Shown: positions 1 to 8,255 of the stretch, piece after piece
Layout of the letters: the number at the start of each line of letters is the position of its first letter
Position numbering within the stretch: position 1 is the first letter of the stretch
Made by a program: the position numbers and the translations under genes
The notes under the pieces: model-generated
What the model saw: the letters and a program-made list of their open reading frames with translations, nothing else
What the model was told of the DNA's origin: nothing
The model's database searches: none
From: DYRB01 sp963845265
Lineage (GTDB): Bacteria; Pseudomonadota; Gammaproteobacteria; Chromatiales; Chromatiaceae
Length of the DNA: 64,000 nt
NCBI GenBank assembly: GCA_963845265.1
Contig: CAWJRN010000005.1
Span: forward strand, 124,001-188,000
Direction of reading: 5' to 3'

Positions 1-442
1 AAGCGACCAGACGCCCGCCCTCCAAAGGCCAGACCTGGAGCAGGGCCCCGACCCGCTCGACCTCTTGGGCCCATTTGGTCTTGAGGTCCTTGCGTTCGAG
101 CTGAGAGGCGACCATGAGCAGACAGGTATCGGGGTTGGTCCTCTCGCAGTAGCGACGAACCGCGGCACCGCCCTCCTGACCCAGAGAGGATGACCCCAGG
201 CGCAGCTCGATGAGCCGGCGACTGGCAAACAGGGACAGGGCGTCCGCGGCGGCGGCCAAGGCGGACCAGTCGAAGTTGGCCTCCTGGTCCAGCACCTCGC
301 GTTCGAATCCCTGGCCCTGGGCGTGGGCACGAATCTGGCGCGCCGCCTCGCCGAGCTGCCAGGGCTCATCCCCGCAAATCAGGTAAATCGGGGCCAGCCC
401 TCGCTTGAGGTGCCCGCCGAGTTGGTCAAAACGCAGACGCAC
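1..442 (-). CDS. holA: DNA polymerase III delta subunit, N-terminal part (window edge)
   Basis: HolA is the delta subunit of the clamp loader and opens the beta clamp ring. Reading the minus strand from a GTG at 442 gives an open frame of 147 codons to the window edge. It starts VRLRFDQLGGHLKRGLAPIY and continues LICGDEPWQLGEAARQIR, the typical HolA N-terminus in which an AAA-like fold holds a degenerate ATP site. A full protein is about 340 aa, so more than half lies outside. The GTG start lies 7 nt after the lptE stop, matching the common leuS-lptE-holA order. I chose GTG because no ATG fits the family start. Identification is firm although the gene is partial. Confidence 0.93.
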   Translation of the reverse strand, partial: MRLRFDQLGGHLKRGLAPIYLICGDEPWQLGEAARQIRAHAQGQGFEREVLDQEANFDWSALAAAADALSLFASRRLIELRLGSSSLGQEGGAAVRRYCERTNPDTCLLMVASQLERKDLKTKWAQEVERVGALLQVWPLEGGRLVA

Positions 443-449
443 CGGGGGT

Positions 450-977
450 CTAGCGCTTGATCAGAGCGGCACGCAGCCGGATCAGCACCCGGTCGGCGGC
501 GTCGTCGATCAAGTCCTGGTAGATCAACTCACCCTCCAGTTGCTTGCCCAGGACCTCGGTGTCCGGGTTGTCGAAACCGCGCACCAGGTCGATGTCCTGC
601 CGCGACATCCGTACCTTGCCGTCCGCGCCCAGGGCATCGAAACCGACGCGAAGGTGCAAATCGTAGGATAGCACCCTGCCGTTGCGATCAACCGCCACGA
701 CCCTGGAGAAGCGTGCCTCCGATAGGATGCGCACGAGAAGCTTCGCCTCCTTGGCATTGGGAGCCAACTGGACCTGGGCACCCCGTAACCGGTCACGGAT
801 GGCGTCGGCCACCTGGGTGCCGCCACTCCCCTGGATGTAGATCGGATTGAGGTCCGGAGGAATCTCCACTTCCCCGCGCAGCTTGAAACCGCAAGCGGAC
901 AGGCCCAGCAGCAAACCGACAACGACGAGCAGGACAGGGAGCAACCGGACCCGAGCGAGGCAATACCCGGCCATCAT
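450..977 (-). CDS. lptE: LPS-assembly lipoprotein LptE
   Basis: LptE plugs the LptD barrel and delivers lipopolysaccharide to the outer leaflet of the outer membrane. The 175-aa product has a hydrophobic N-terminal stretch ending in the lipobox LSAC (Cys at about residue 30), followed by GFKLRGEVEIPPDLNPIYIQ, the usual opening of mature LptE. Length is close to the family norm of 170-200 aa. The start ATGATG overlaps the leuS stop by 4 nt, so the two genes are probably translationally coupled, and holA follows after 7 nt. Either of the two tandem ATGs could be used. Confidence 0.93.
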   Translation of the reverse strand: MMAGYCLARVRLLPVLLVVVGLLLGLSACGFKLRGEVEIPPDLNPIYIQGSGGTQVADAIRDRLRGAQVQLAPNAKEAKLLVRILSEARFSRVVAVDRNGRVLSYDLHLRVGFDALGADGKVRMSRQDIDLVRGFDNPDTEVLGKQLEGELIYQDLIDDAADRVLIRLRAALIKR

Positions 978-3529
978 CCGGCCACCACGTTGACCAGCTT
1001 GTGGGGTACGACCACCACCTTGCGCACAGTCCCTTCGCCGATGAAACGACGCACATTGTCGTTGGAGAGGGCCGCGGCCTCCACCACCTTGCGCCCGGCG
1101 CCTGCGGGGACCTGTACCTTGCCGCGAACCTTGCCGTTGACCTGAACCACGTACTCGATCTCGTCCTGGCGCAGGGCGTCCTCGTCCGCCTCGGGCCAGC
1201 CCCCAGCCAGGATGTCCTCGCCCATGGCGAGCTCCCGCCAGAGATGGTGCGAGACATGGGGGGCGATAGGTGCGAGCAGGCGCAGGACGATGCCCAACCC
1301 CTCGCGCACCACGGCCCGGCTCTGCGGGGTTTCATCCAGTCGCATCAGGGCGTTGACCATAGTCATGCAGGCGGAGACCACTGTGTTGAACTGATGACGC
1401 TCGTAATCGTAGAGAGCCTTTTGCAGGGCAGCATGGACCTCGCGACGTGCTGTCTGCTGGGCCTCGTCGAGGTCCGACGGCAGACCAACCTCAGGCGCCT
1501 CGACTGCACCCTGGGCCAGATTCCACACCCGTTTCAGGAAGCGTGCAGCCCCCTCTACCCCATCGTCGTTCCACTCCAGGGACTGGTCCGGGGGTGAGGT
1601 GAACATGGTGTAAAGGCGCACCGTGTCCGCGCCATAGCGGTCGATCAGGACCTGGGGATCGACGCCGTTGTTCTTGGACTTGGACATCTTCTCCATGCCG
1701 CCCGGGGTGACCGGCAGGCCATCGTCCTTGAGGGTGCCCCCTACGATGCGCCCCTTGTCGTCCCGGGCCACGATCACGTCCGCCGGATTGAACCAATGCT
1801 TGCGTCCCTCGGCGTCCTCTCGGTAGTAGGTCTCCGCGACCACCATGCCCTGAGTGAGAAGCCGGGTAAAGGGCTCGTCGCAGTCCACCAGGCCCTCGTC
1901 GCGCATCAGCTTGTGGAAGAAGCGGGCGTAAAGCAGGTGGAGGACGGCATGCTCGATCCCGCCGACGTACTGGTCCACCGGCAGCCAGTAGCGCGCCCGC
2001 TCGTCGAGCATGGCGTCGTTGCAGTCGCTGGAGCAGAAGCGGGCGTAGTACCAGGACGACTCGAAGAAGGTGTCGAAGGTGTCGGTCTCTCTAATCTCGC
2101 CGTTGGCGAGATTAGAGAATGACGGCATTCTTTTTAGAGGGGAGCCGGAGCCGTCTACTACAACGTCCTCGGGGAGTCGGACGGGTAGGTCGGTTTCGGG
2201 GCGCACCCCGCCGTCGGGGGTATTGACGACCGGGACTGGGCAACCCCAATAGCGCTGGCGGGAGACGCCCCAGTCTCGCAGGCGGAAGTTCACGCGCTTC
2301 TCGCCCTTGCCGTGCTCCGTCAGCCAGGCGGCGATTGCGTCGAAGGCCTGCTCAGAGGTCAGGCCATCAAAGGGTCCTGAGTCGGCCAGGACACCCTTCT
2401 CTATATAGGCCCCGGCATCGATGCCGCAGGGGGACGCGTCGGCGGAGAAGATGACCTGACGCTTGGGGATGCCATAACGCTCGGCGAACTCCCAGTCGCG
2501 TTGATCGTGCGCCGGCACGGCCATGACGGCACCGGTGCCATAGCCCATGAGGACGAAGTTGGCCGCAAAGATCGGCACCCTCGCGCCTGTGACCGGGTGG
2601 ATCGCGTCCAGCCCCAGGGGGTGGCCCCGCTTCTCCATGGTCTCGATCTCCGCCTCGGAGACGCCGCCCTTGCGGCACTCCTCGATGAAGGCGGCTACCC
2701 CGGGGTCGCGCCGCGCCGCCTGGTGGGCGAGATGGTGCTCGGCGGCGACCGCCACATAGGTGACGCCCATGAGGGTGTCCGGGCGGGTGGTGTAGATGCC
2801 GAGCACCTCGTCGCAGCCGGCTAGGCCGAACTCCATGTAGACACCCTCTGAGCGCCCGATCCAGTTGCGCTGCATGGTGCGTACCTGGTCCGGCCAGCCG
2901 GGTAGGCCGTCCAGCGCGTCGAGCAGCTCTTGTGCATAGTCGGTGATGCGCACGAACCACTGCTCGATCTCGCGCTTCTCCACCGGGGCCCCGGAGCGCC
3001 ACCCCTTGCCGTCAATGACTTGCTCGTTGGCCAGGACGGTCTGATCGATGGGGTCCCAGTTGACCATGGAGGTCTTACGGTAGGCCAACCCCTTATCCAT
3101 GAGCCGGGTGAACAGCCACTGCTCCCAGCGATAGTAGTCCTGATCGCAGGTAGCCAACTCTCGGTCCCAGTCGTAGCCGAAACCGAGCAGCTTGAGCTGA
3201 TCCTTCATGTAGGCGATGTTCGAGCGCGTCCATTGGGCCGGCGGCATGGCGTGCTTGATGGCCGCGTTCTCCGCCGGCAGGCCAAAGGCGTCCCAACCCA
3301 TGGGCTGCAAGACGTTCTTACCTTGGGCCCTCTGGTAGCGGGCGATGACATCGCCGATGGTGTAGTTGCGCACATGGCCCATGTGGAGCCGCCCCGAGGG
3401 GTAGGGGAACATGGACAGGCAGTAGAATTTTTCCCGCGTCGGGTCCTCCACGGCCTTGAAGGATTGCTGTGCTTCCCAATAGCTTTGGGCCGCCGCCTCG
3501 CAGGCGCGCGGGTCGTAGTCTGGATGCAT
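974..3529 (-). CDS. leuS: Leucyl-tRNA synthetase
   Basis: LeuS charges tRNA-Leu with leucine in the cytosol. The 851-aa protein is close to the E. coli length (860 aa). Class I signatures are present: the HIGH-type motif HMGHVRNYTIGD near residue 49 and the KMSKS loop EKMSKSKNNG in the C-terminal half. The CP1 editing domain shows TTRPDTLMGVTYVAV. It heads an operon with lptE and holA, overlapping lptE by 4 nt. An AT-rich patch with AGA, AAA and CTA codons and a perfect 14-bp inverted repeat lies inside the gene at about residues 471-481, just before RETDTFDTFFESSWYYARF. It keeps the reading frame and falls in a region that varies between species. Confidence 0.98.
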   Translation of the reverse strand: MHPDYDPRACEAAAQSYWEAQQSFKAVEDPTREKFYCLSMFPYPSGRLHMGHVRNYTIGDVIARYQRAQGKNVLQPMGWDAFGLPAENAAIKHAMPPAQWTRSNIAYMKDQLKLLGFGYDWDRELATCDQDYYRWEQWLFTRLMDKGLAYRKTSMVNWDPIDQTVLANEQVIDGKGWRSGAPVEKREIEQWFVRITDYAQELLDALDGLPGWPDQVRTMQRNWIGRSEGVYMEFGLAGCDEVLGIYTTRPDTLMGVTYVAVAAEHHLAHQAARRDPGVAAFIEECRKGGVSEAEIETMEKRGHPLGLDAIHPVTGARVPIFAANFVLMGYGTGAVMAVPAHDQRDWEFAERYGIPKRQVIFSADASPCGIDAGAYIEKGVLADSGPFDGLTSEQAFDAIAAWLTEHGKGEKRVNFRLRDWGVSRQRYWGCPVPVVNTPDGGVRPETDLPVRLPEDVVVDGSGSPLKRMPSFSNLANGEIRETDTFDTFFESSWYYARFCSSDCNDAMLDERARYWLPVDQYVGGIEHAVLHLLYARFFHKLMRDEGLVDCDEPFTRLLTQGMVVAETYYREDAEGRKHWFNPADVIVARDDKGRIVGGTLKDDGLPVTPGGMEKMSKSKNNGVDPQVLIDRYGADTVRLYTMFTSPPDQSLEWNDDGVEGAARFLKRVWNLAQGAVEAPEVGLPSDLDEAQQTARREVHAALQKALYDYERHQFNTVVSACMTMVNALMRLDETPQSRAVVREGLGIVLRLLAPIAPHVSHHLWRELAMGEDILAGGWPEADEDALRQDEIEYVVQVNGKVRGKVQVPAGAGRKVVEAAALSNDNVRRFIGEGTVRKVVVVPHKLVNVVAG
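2088..2118. repeat. Perfect 14-bp inverted repeat inside leuS
   Basis: The arms TCTCTAATCTCGCC and GGCGAGATTAGAGA are exact reverse complements separated by GTT. The hairpin lies inside the leuS reading frame and encodes roughly NLANGEIRE. Flanking codons (CCT CTA AAA AGA, TCA TTC TCT AAT) are unusually AT-rich for this gene. This could be a small palindromic insertion tolerated in a surface loop, or only a locally odd stretch. Confidence 0.7.
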
Positions 3530-3785
3530 GGGTTTCGGGCCGGGTCTGGTGGACGGGGAAAAGGCGGGTAAGGATACCGCAGTCCAGATCGGGCAAGCGA
3601 GGCGTTGCGCCCGGTGCCTCGGGTAACGCCAACCTCCGTCCCCTCAGCCTCAGCGTTTCTCCCCCGGGGGAGAAGGTGGCACCGCCCGTAGAGATCCGCT
3701 TACTTACAGGCTATTGGGCGACTCCAGCAGGTAGGGAGGAGCAAACCTGCCAGATCGCCGCTGCCGGCGGTCCGCGCAGCGGACC

Positions 3786-5516
3786 CTACGCGGATCGCTG
3801 AGGAAAGCGCCGCTCCAGCGGGTAGGGGAAGACGTCCTCCAGGTAGCCGGCGCGGATGTGCTCCTGGCGCTCACGCCACCAGGCTGGTTCGAGCAGGTCC
3901 CGGTGATGGGCAAGAAAGGCGCGGCGGATGCGCGGGTCGTTGAGCAGGAAGGTGGCGAACTCCTCGGGGAAGACATCGTCCGGGTCGACGCTGTACCAGG
4001 TCTCCCCGGACATCTCCATCTCTGGATACGGGGCCTCGGGGATCGCGCGGAAATTGCATTCGGTCAAGTAGCACAGCTCATCGTAGTCGTAGAAGACCAC
4101 CCGCCCCTGCCGGGTCACGCCGAAGTTCTTGAACAGCATGTCCCCGGGAAAGATGTTGGCCGCGGCCAGCTCCCGGATGGCGTTACCATACTGACGGATG
4201 GCCGCCGCGACCTGGGCGTCGTCGGCGGTGCCGAGATACATGTTCAGCGGGATCATGCGCCGTTCGATATAGAGGTGCTTGACGATCAGCTGATCGTCAT
4301 CGACCTCGATGCTGCCGGCGGCATCCCGCTCCAGGGTAGCCAGCAAATCCGGGTCGAAACGCCCCAACGGGAAGGCGACGTGGGAGTACTCCCAGGAGTC
4401 GGCCATGCGCCCTACCCTGTCGTGCTGCTTGACTAGCTGATACTTGGCCTTGACCTGGGCGTGGGTGACCTCCTTGGGCGGCGCAAAGCGGTCCTTGATG
4501 AGCTTGAAGACAAAGGGGAAGGACGGCAGGGTGAAGACGCACATGACCATACCGGGGATGCCCGGCGCGAGGATGAAGGCGTCGCCGGAATAGCGCAGGT
4601 GCTTGAGAAAATCCCGGTAGAACTCGGCCTTGCCGAACTTCTGCAGTCCGATGGCGGTATAAAGCTCGGCCTTGCCCTTACGCGGCATCAGCGGGCGCAA
4701 GAAGTCCACCACCGCAGCAGGGGCCTCGGTGTCCACCATGAAATAGGCGCGGGAGAAGCTAAAGACGTTGCCAATCTCATCCTCGCCGGTGAGCAGGGTG
4801 TCGCAGTAGAGACCTCCCGCCTCATGGTGCAGCACCGGAATGACGAAGGGGATCTGGTCGGCCCCATTGATCGCCTTGCCGATGATGTAGGCACCCTTGT
4901 TGCGGAAGAACAGGCAACTCAGGACGGCGATCTGGAAGTTTTGGTCCCGGTTGCGCCCTCGGGGGAATCGTGTCCGGACGGCGCGCAGGATGTTGCGCAG
5001 GTCGTGGCGACGATCCCGGAAGGGCACGCAAAAGTCGAAGCTGTCCAGCATGGCGCACACGACCAGGCCAAAGCCGTCCCGGCCCGGGTAATAACAGCGA
5101 AAGGTCGGGACCTCCGCCTCCAGGTGTTCCGTGGACAGGGCCGGCCAGACGAAGATATTGGCGTTGTGATAGTAGCGGCGATCAAACAACCGGCAGAACA
5201 CCGAGTTGTAGTAGGTCTCGGCCAATTCTGGTTGATGATGCTGGGGCAGCAGGCGCAGATACTCCACCTTGACCCGCCGCCAGAGACGGTCGTTGCGGTC
5301 ACGCAGTCTAAATTCCCGACGCAGTATGGCGACGGTCTCGCCCACCCGACGGTCGTAGAAGTCGATGCGCTCTTGGGCCTTGGACTGCACCGCCGGCCAG
5401 TCGGCGACCTCGAAACGTCGCTGGGCACCGGCCGTGATGTCGCGGAACAGGCGGTAGTGACGGTCGAAGCCGTCGAGGATCGCCTCGCCGATGAGTTTGG
5501 CCTCGGTCCACGCCAT
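3786..5516 (-). CDS. aceK: Isocitrate dehydrogenase kinase/phosphatase
   Basis: AceK phosphorylates and dephosphorylates isocitrate dehydrogenase and so sets the split between the TCA cycle and the glyoxylate shunt. The 576-aa product matches the family length (about 575-600 aa). Recognisable blocks are LAPGIPGMVMCVFTLPSFPF, FKLIKDRF (nucleotide-binding region) and DMLFKNFGVTRQGRVVFYDY followed by DELCYLTECNFR (kinase catalytic core). It lies 24 nt downstream of the rraA-like gene and 512 nt downstream of the aceA stop on the same strand, so aceA-rraA-aceK looks like one transcript. aceB, part of the E. coli aceBAK operon, is absent here. Confidence 0.97.
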   Translation of the reverse strand: MAWTEAKLIGEAILDGFDRHYRLFRDITAGAQRRFEVADWPAVQSKAQERIDFYDRRVGETVAILRREFRLRDRNDRLWRRVKVEYLRLLPQHHQPELAETYYNSVFCRLFDRRYYHNANIFVWPALSTEHLEAEVPTFRCYYPGRDGFGLVVCAMLDSFDFCVPFRDRRHDLRNILRAVRTRFPRGRNRDQNFQIAVLSCLFFRNKGAYIIGKAINGADQIPFVIPVLHHEAGGLYCDTLLTGEDEIGNVFSFSRAYFMVDTEAPAAVVDFLRPLMPRKGKAELYTAIGLQKFGKAEFYRDFLKHLRYSGDAFILAPGIPGMVMCVFTLPSFPFVFKLIKDRFAPPKEVTHAQVKAKYQLVKQHDRVGRMADSWEYSHVAFPLGRFDPDLLATLERDAAGSIEVDDDQLIVKHLYIERRMIPLNMYLGTADDAQVAAAIRQYGNAIRELAAANIFPGDMLFKNFGVTRQGRVVFYDYDELCYLTECNFRAIPEAPYPEMEMSGETWYSVDPDDVFPEEFATFLLNDPRIRRAFLAHHRDLLEPAWWRERQEHIRAGYLEDVFPYPLERRFPQRSA

Positions 5517-5540
5517 GGTTGCGCCTCAAACAGTTGTCGG

Positions 5541-6020
5541 CTATGTCACAGGCCCGTCGGCCACCACTACCCCGTCCTCGTCGCAATAGACCCAATCCCC
5601 AGGCCGGAAGGTTACCCCGGCGAAGGTCACCGCGAGATCGCGCTGCCCCTCGCCGCGCCGCTCGCTCTTGCGCGGGATCGCCCCTAAGGCCTTGACTCCC
5701 AGGTCCATGTCGGCGATCTCCCCGGAGTCGCGGATGCAGCCGTGCATCAGGACCCCGGCCCAGCCATTGTCCACCGCGCTACCGGCGATCAGGTCGCCGA
5801 GCATGGCGCAACGCAGCGAGCCCCCGGCATCCACCACCAGGACCCGGCCCGCCCCGGGCTCCGCCAGGGCGGCCTTGACCTGGGTGTTGTCCTCGAAACA
5901 CTTGACCGTGGCGATGGGCCCGCTGAAACCGACCCTGCCGCCATAGTCGCCGAAGATCGGCTCGCAAACCCTTAGGGCCTCACCGTGCTGGTCGTAGAGG
6001 TCCGCCGTCTTGAAATCCAT
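5541..6020 (-). CDS. rraA: RraA family protein (RNase E inhibitor / oxaloacetate decarboxylase-like)
   Basis: The 159-aa protein starts MDFKTADLYDQHGEALRVCE and contains GDLIAGSAVDNGWAGVLMHG and CIRDSGEIADMDLGVKALG, the RraA / class II HMG aldolase fold with the conserved Arg-Asp pair of the active site. In E. coli RraA binds RNase E and inhibits mRNA decay. Other family members are 4-hydroxy-4-methyl-2-oxoglutarate aldolases with oxaloacetate decarboxylase activity. Here the gene sits 8 nt after aceA and 24 nt before aceK, a metabolic setting that would suit either role. A longer open frame upstream in this frame is only a shadow of aceA. The start at 6020 fits the family N-terminus. Family is certain and function is open. 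Confidence 0.9.
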   Translation of the reverse strand: MDFKTADLYDQHGEALRVCEPIFGDYGGRVGFSGPIATVKCFEDNTQVKAALAEPGAGRVLVVDAGGSLRCAMLGDLIAGSAVDNGWAGVLMHGCIRDSGEIADMDLGVKALGAIPRKSERRGEGQRDLAVTFAGVTFRPGDWVYCDEDGVVVADGPVT

Positions 6021-6028
6021 CGGGTTGC

Positions 6029-7333
6029 TTAGAACTGCTCTTCTTCGGTCGAACCGTGCAGGGCGGTGACCGAGGATTGTCCGCCCTGGATGACCGTGGT
6101 CACGTCGTCGAAGTAGCCGGCGCCAACCTCCTGCTGATGGGAGACGAAGGTGTAACCCTTTTCGCGGGCGGCGAACTCGGGCGCCTGGACCTTCTCCACA
6201 TAGTGACGCATGCCCTGGCCGCGGGCGTAGTCGTAGGCCAGGTCGAACATGTTGAACCACATGTTGTGGATGCCAGCCAGGGTGATGAACTGGTACTTGT
6301 AGCCCATGTCGGACAGTTCGTCCTGGAACTTGGCAATGGTCACGTCGTCCAGATTCTTCTTCCAGTTGAACGAGGGCGAGCAGTTGTAGGCGAGCAGCTT
6401 GTTGGGATTCTTCTCCAGCACCGCAGTGGCAAACTCCCGGGCAAAGCCCAGGTCCGGGGTACCGGTCTCGCACCACACCAGGTCCGCATAGGGGGCATAG
6501 GCCAGGCCGCGGCTGATGGCCTGCTCCAAGCCATTGCGGACCTGATAGAAGCCCTCCGCGGTGCGCGTGCCCGTGAGGAATGGCTTGTCGTTGGGGTCCA
6601 CGTCGTTGGTCAACAGGTTGGCCGCCTCGGAGTCGGTGCGGGCCAAGACCAGGGTCGGGACGCCCATGACGTCGGCCGCCAGGCGCGCGGCGATCAGCTT
6701 CTCCACCGCCTCGCGGGTGGGCACCAGGACCTTGCCGCCCATGTGGCCGCACTTCTTGACCGCGGCGAGTTGGTCCTCGAAGTGCACCCCGGCGGCGCCG
6801 GCGACGATCATGTTCTTCATCAGCTCATAGGCGTTGAGCACACCGCCGAAGCCGGCCTCGGCGTCTGCCACGACCGGCAGGAAGTAGTCGATGTAGCCCT
6901 CGTCCTCTGGGCCGATGCCGCGGGACCACTGGATCTCGTCGGCACGCTTGAAGCTGTTGTTGATGCGCCGGACCATGGTCGGCACCGAGTCGTAGGCATA
7001 GAGCGACTGGTCCGGATACATGGTCTCGGAGGTGTTGCCGTCAGCGGCCACCTGCCAGCCGGACAGATAGATGGCCTCGATACCGGCCTTGGCCTGCTGC
7101 ACCGCCTGGCCGGCGGTGATGGCACCCATGCAGTTGACATAGCCCTTCTTGGCGCCGCCGCGGACAAGCTCCCATAGGGTCTTGGCGCCACGCTGGGCAT
7201 AGGTGTATTCGGGCTGGACGCTGCCGCGCAGGCGCACCACGTCTGCGGCGGTATAGCCGCGCTTCACGTCGGTCCAGCGGGGATTCTGGGCCCAATCCTG
7301 TTCAATGGCGGCGATCTGTTCTGCTCGGTTCAT
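6029..7333 (-). CDS. aceA: Isocitrate lyase
   Basis: Isocitrate lyase cleaves isocitrate to glyoxylate and succinate, the first step of the glyoxylate shunt, needed for growth on or storage of acetate. The 434-aa protein equals the E. coli length. The catalytic loop KKCGHMGGK is present, as are TLVLARTDSEAANLLTNDVD and NCSPSFNW. I chose the ATG at 7333 (MNRAEQIAAIEQDW) because GAGGAG lies just upstream; an in-frame extension to 7495 has no family similarity. It leads an operon with rraA and aceK. Two perfect dyads upstream may be operators. Confidence 0.98.
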   Translation of the reverse strand: MNRAEQIAAIEQDWAQNPRWTDVKRGYTAADVVRLRGSVQPEYTYAQRGAKTLWELVRGGAKKGYVNCMGAITAGQAVQQAKAGIEAIYLSGWQVAADGNTSETMYPDQSLYAYDSVPTMVRRINNSFKRADEIQWSRGIGPEDEGYIDYFLPVVADAEAGFGGVLNAYELMKNMIVAGAAGVHFEDQLAAVKKCGHMGGKVLVPTREAVEKLIAARLAADVMGVPTLVLARTDSEAANLLTNDVDPNDKPFLTGTRTAEGFYQVRNGLEQAISRGLAYAPYADLVWCETGTPDLGFAREFATAVLEKNPNKLLAYNCSPSFNWKKNLDDVTIAKFQDELSDMGYKYQFITLAGIHNMWFNMFDLAYDYARGQGMRHYVEKVQAPEFAAREKGYTFVSHQQEVGAGYFDDVTTVIQGGQSSVTALHGSTEEEQF

Positions 7334-7446
7334 GGTCGGTCTCCTCGGGTATCTTGGTGAGTCAGGGTCCGATGCGTTGCCTCCGGGCCCCAGGCCCCGC
7401 CAGGGGAATAAAGGGGCCGCATCGCCATGGCGCCTGATGGCGCTCT

Positions 7447-7520
7447 TGTCTGGGTGACCAGACAGTAGAGACCGGGGGAATATTTGACAAAGCAATTACT
7501 TCAATCTTTTTCATTGAAGT
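7447..7520 (-). promoter_or_regulatory. Two perfect dyads upstream of aceA
   Basis: In the 212-bp gap before aceA two inverted repeats are visible. One is TGTCTGG-GTGA-CCAGACA at 7447-7464, and the other is ACTTCAAT-CTTTTTC-ATTGAAGT at 7498-7520. They lie about 115 and 165 nt upstream of the aceA start. Their spacing and symmetry suit dimeric repressor sites. No known regulator consensus could be assigned by eye, and I could not place a convincing -35/-10 pair. Confidence 0.4.
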
Positions 7521-7545
7521 GTGCTCCAAACAACCGCGCACCGAA

Positions 7546-7941
7546 TCAGCCGACCACTCGCCGCCAGTAGGAATCACGCCAGTAATAGAGGACCGTGGTA
7601 TCCGGCCAGGGGTAGGACTCGGCGTAGGAACTCCCGCGGGCGGGCTGCTCACAGTTGTCCCGCGTCGGTTCCAGAGGCCGCCAGCCTGGGTCCTGCCCTT
7701 CGCCGCCGTCCGGGGCCCTGGTGGTGCCGCGGCTGCGCCGCTCGGAGGCGCCGTAGGTGCGGTAGTTCTCTTGGGCCTCGAGCAGGCTGACGGTGTTGCT
7801 GCTGCCAGGCATGAGGGGAAAACGTAGTTGGGCGAGGTCGTCCTCCCAGCCGCAGATGGGACAGACCTGATTGAAGCCTGGGGCGTGATCGTGGACCCGG
7901 TGGCCGCAGCAGGGGCAGGGGAACTTGGCGCGCTGGATCAT
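7546..7941 (-). CDS. CPCC-type cysteine-rich small protein
   Basis: A 131-aa protein starting MIQRAKFPCPCCGHRVHDH and continuing FNQVCPICGWEDD. The paired CPCC and CPIC motifs look like a zinc ribbon of the 'cysteine-rich CPCC' family, whose function is unknown. The rest is polar and includes ENYRTYGASERRSRG, a feature of this family. The ATG at 7941 has GAGGA upstream; a GTG at 7959 is also possible. It precedes aceA on the same strand with 212 nt between, so it is probably transcribed separately. Confidence 0.75.
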   Translation of the reverse strand: MIQRAKFPCPCCGHRVHDHAPGFNQVCPICGWEDDLAQLRFPLMPGSSNTVSLLEAQENYRTYGASERRSRGTTRAPDGGEGQDPGWRPLEPTRDNCEQPARGSSYAESYPWPDTTVLYYWRDSYWRRVVG

Positions 7942-8255
7942 GGGGCTGAGGGTCCTCACATCAAATGAGAGACCAGCCTAGCGAAGCATCGTGCCCTTGG
8001 CCAGACTGGACAACCCTCAGGCCCGTGGGGGTGCGCGGCAAGTCACCAGGCAGGCGAGTCCACGACGATCTACCGCTGATCATGGCAAGAGCAATTCGGC
8101 CGCAAATCACGCAGCCAAAAAAATAGGTCATCCCCCGAACTACAGAGGATGACCGACAAGGAGGAGTGGATCGCTCCGGGGCTTAAACTACCAGCCATGG
8201 ACCTCCGCGTACTTGAGAATTCGCAATGGCCGGCCGCAAGCTACAAGGTCGGGGA
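7942..8255. other. Intergenic region between CPCC gene and metF
   Basis: About 310 bp without a supported gene. Apart from the metF terminator at 8117-8154, nothing recognisable is present. Confidence 0.6.
8117..8154 (-). terminator. Rho-independent terminator after metF
   Basis: On the minus strand an 8-bp stem GGTCATCC / GGATGACC with a 13-nt loop is followed by TA and then seven T residues. It lies about 100 nt past the metF stop. Confidence 0.75.

Noticed and set aside
4461..5687. Long plus-strand frame (408 codons) opposite aceK
   Set aside because: Antisense shadow in high-GC DNA; no conserved features, while the minus strand encodes complete AceK.
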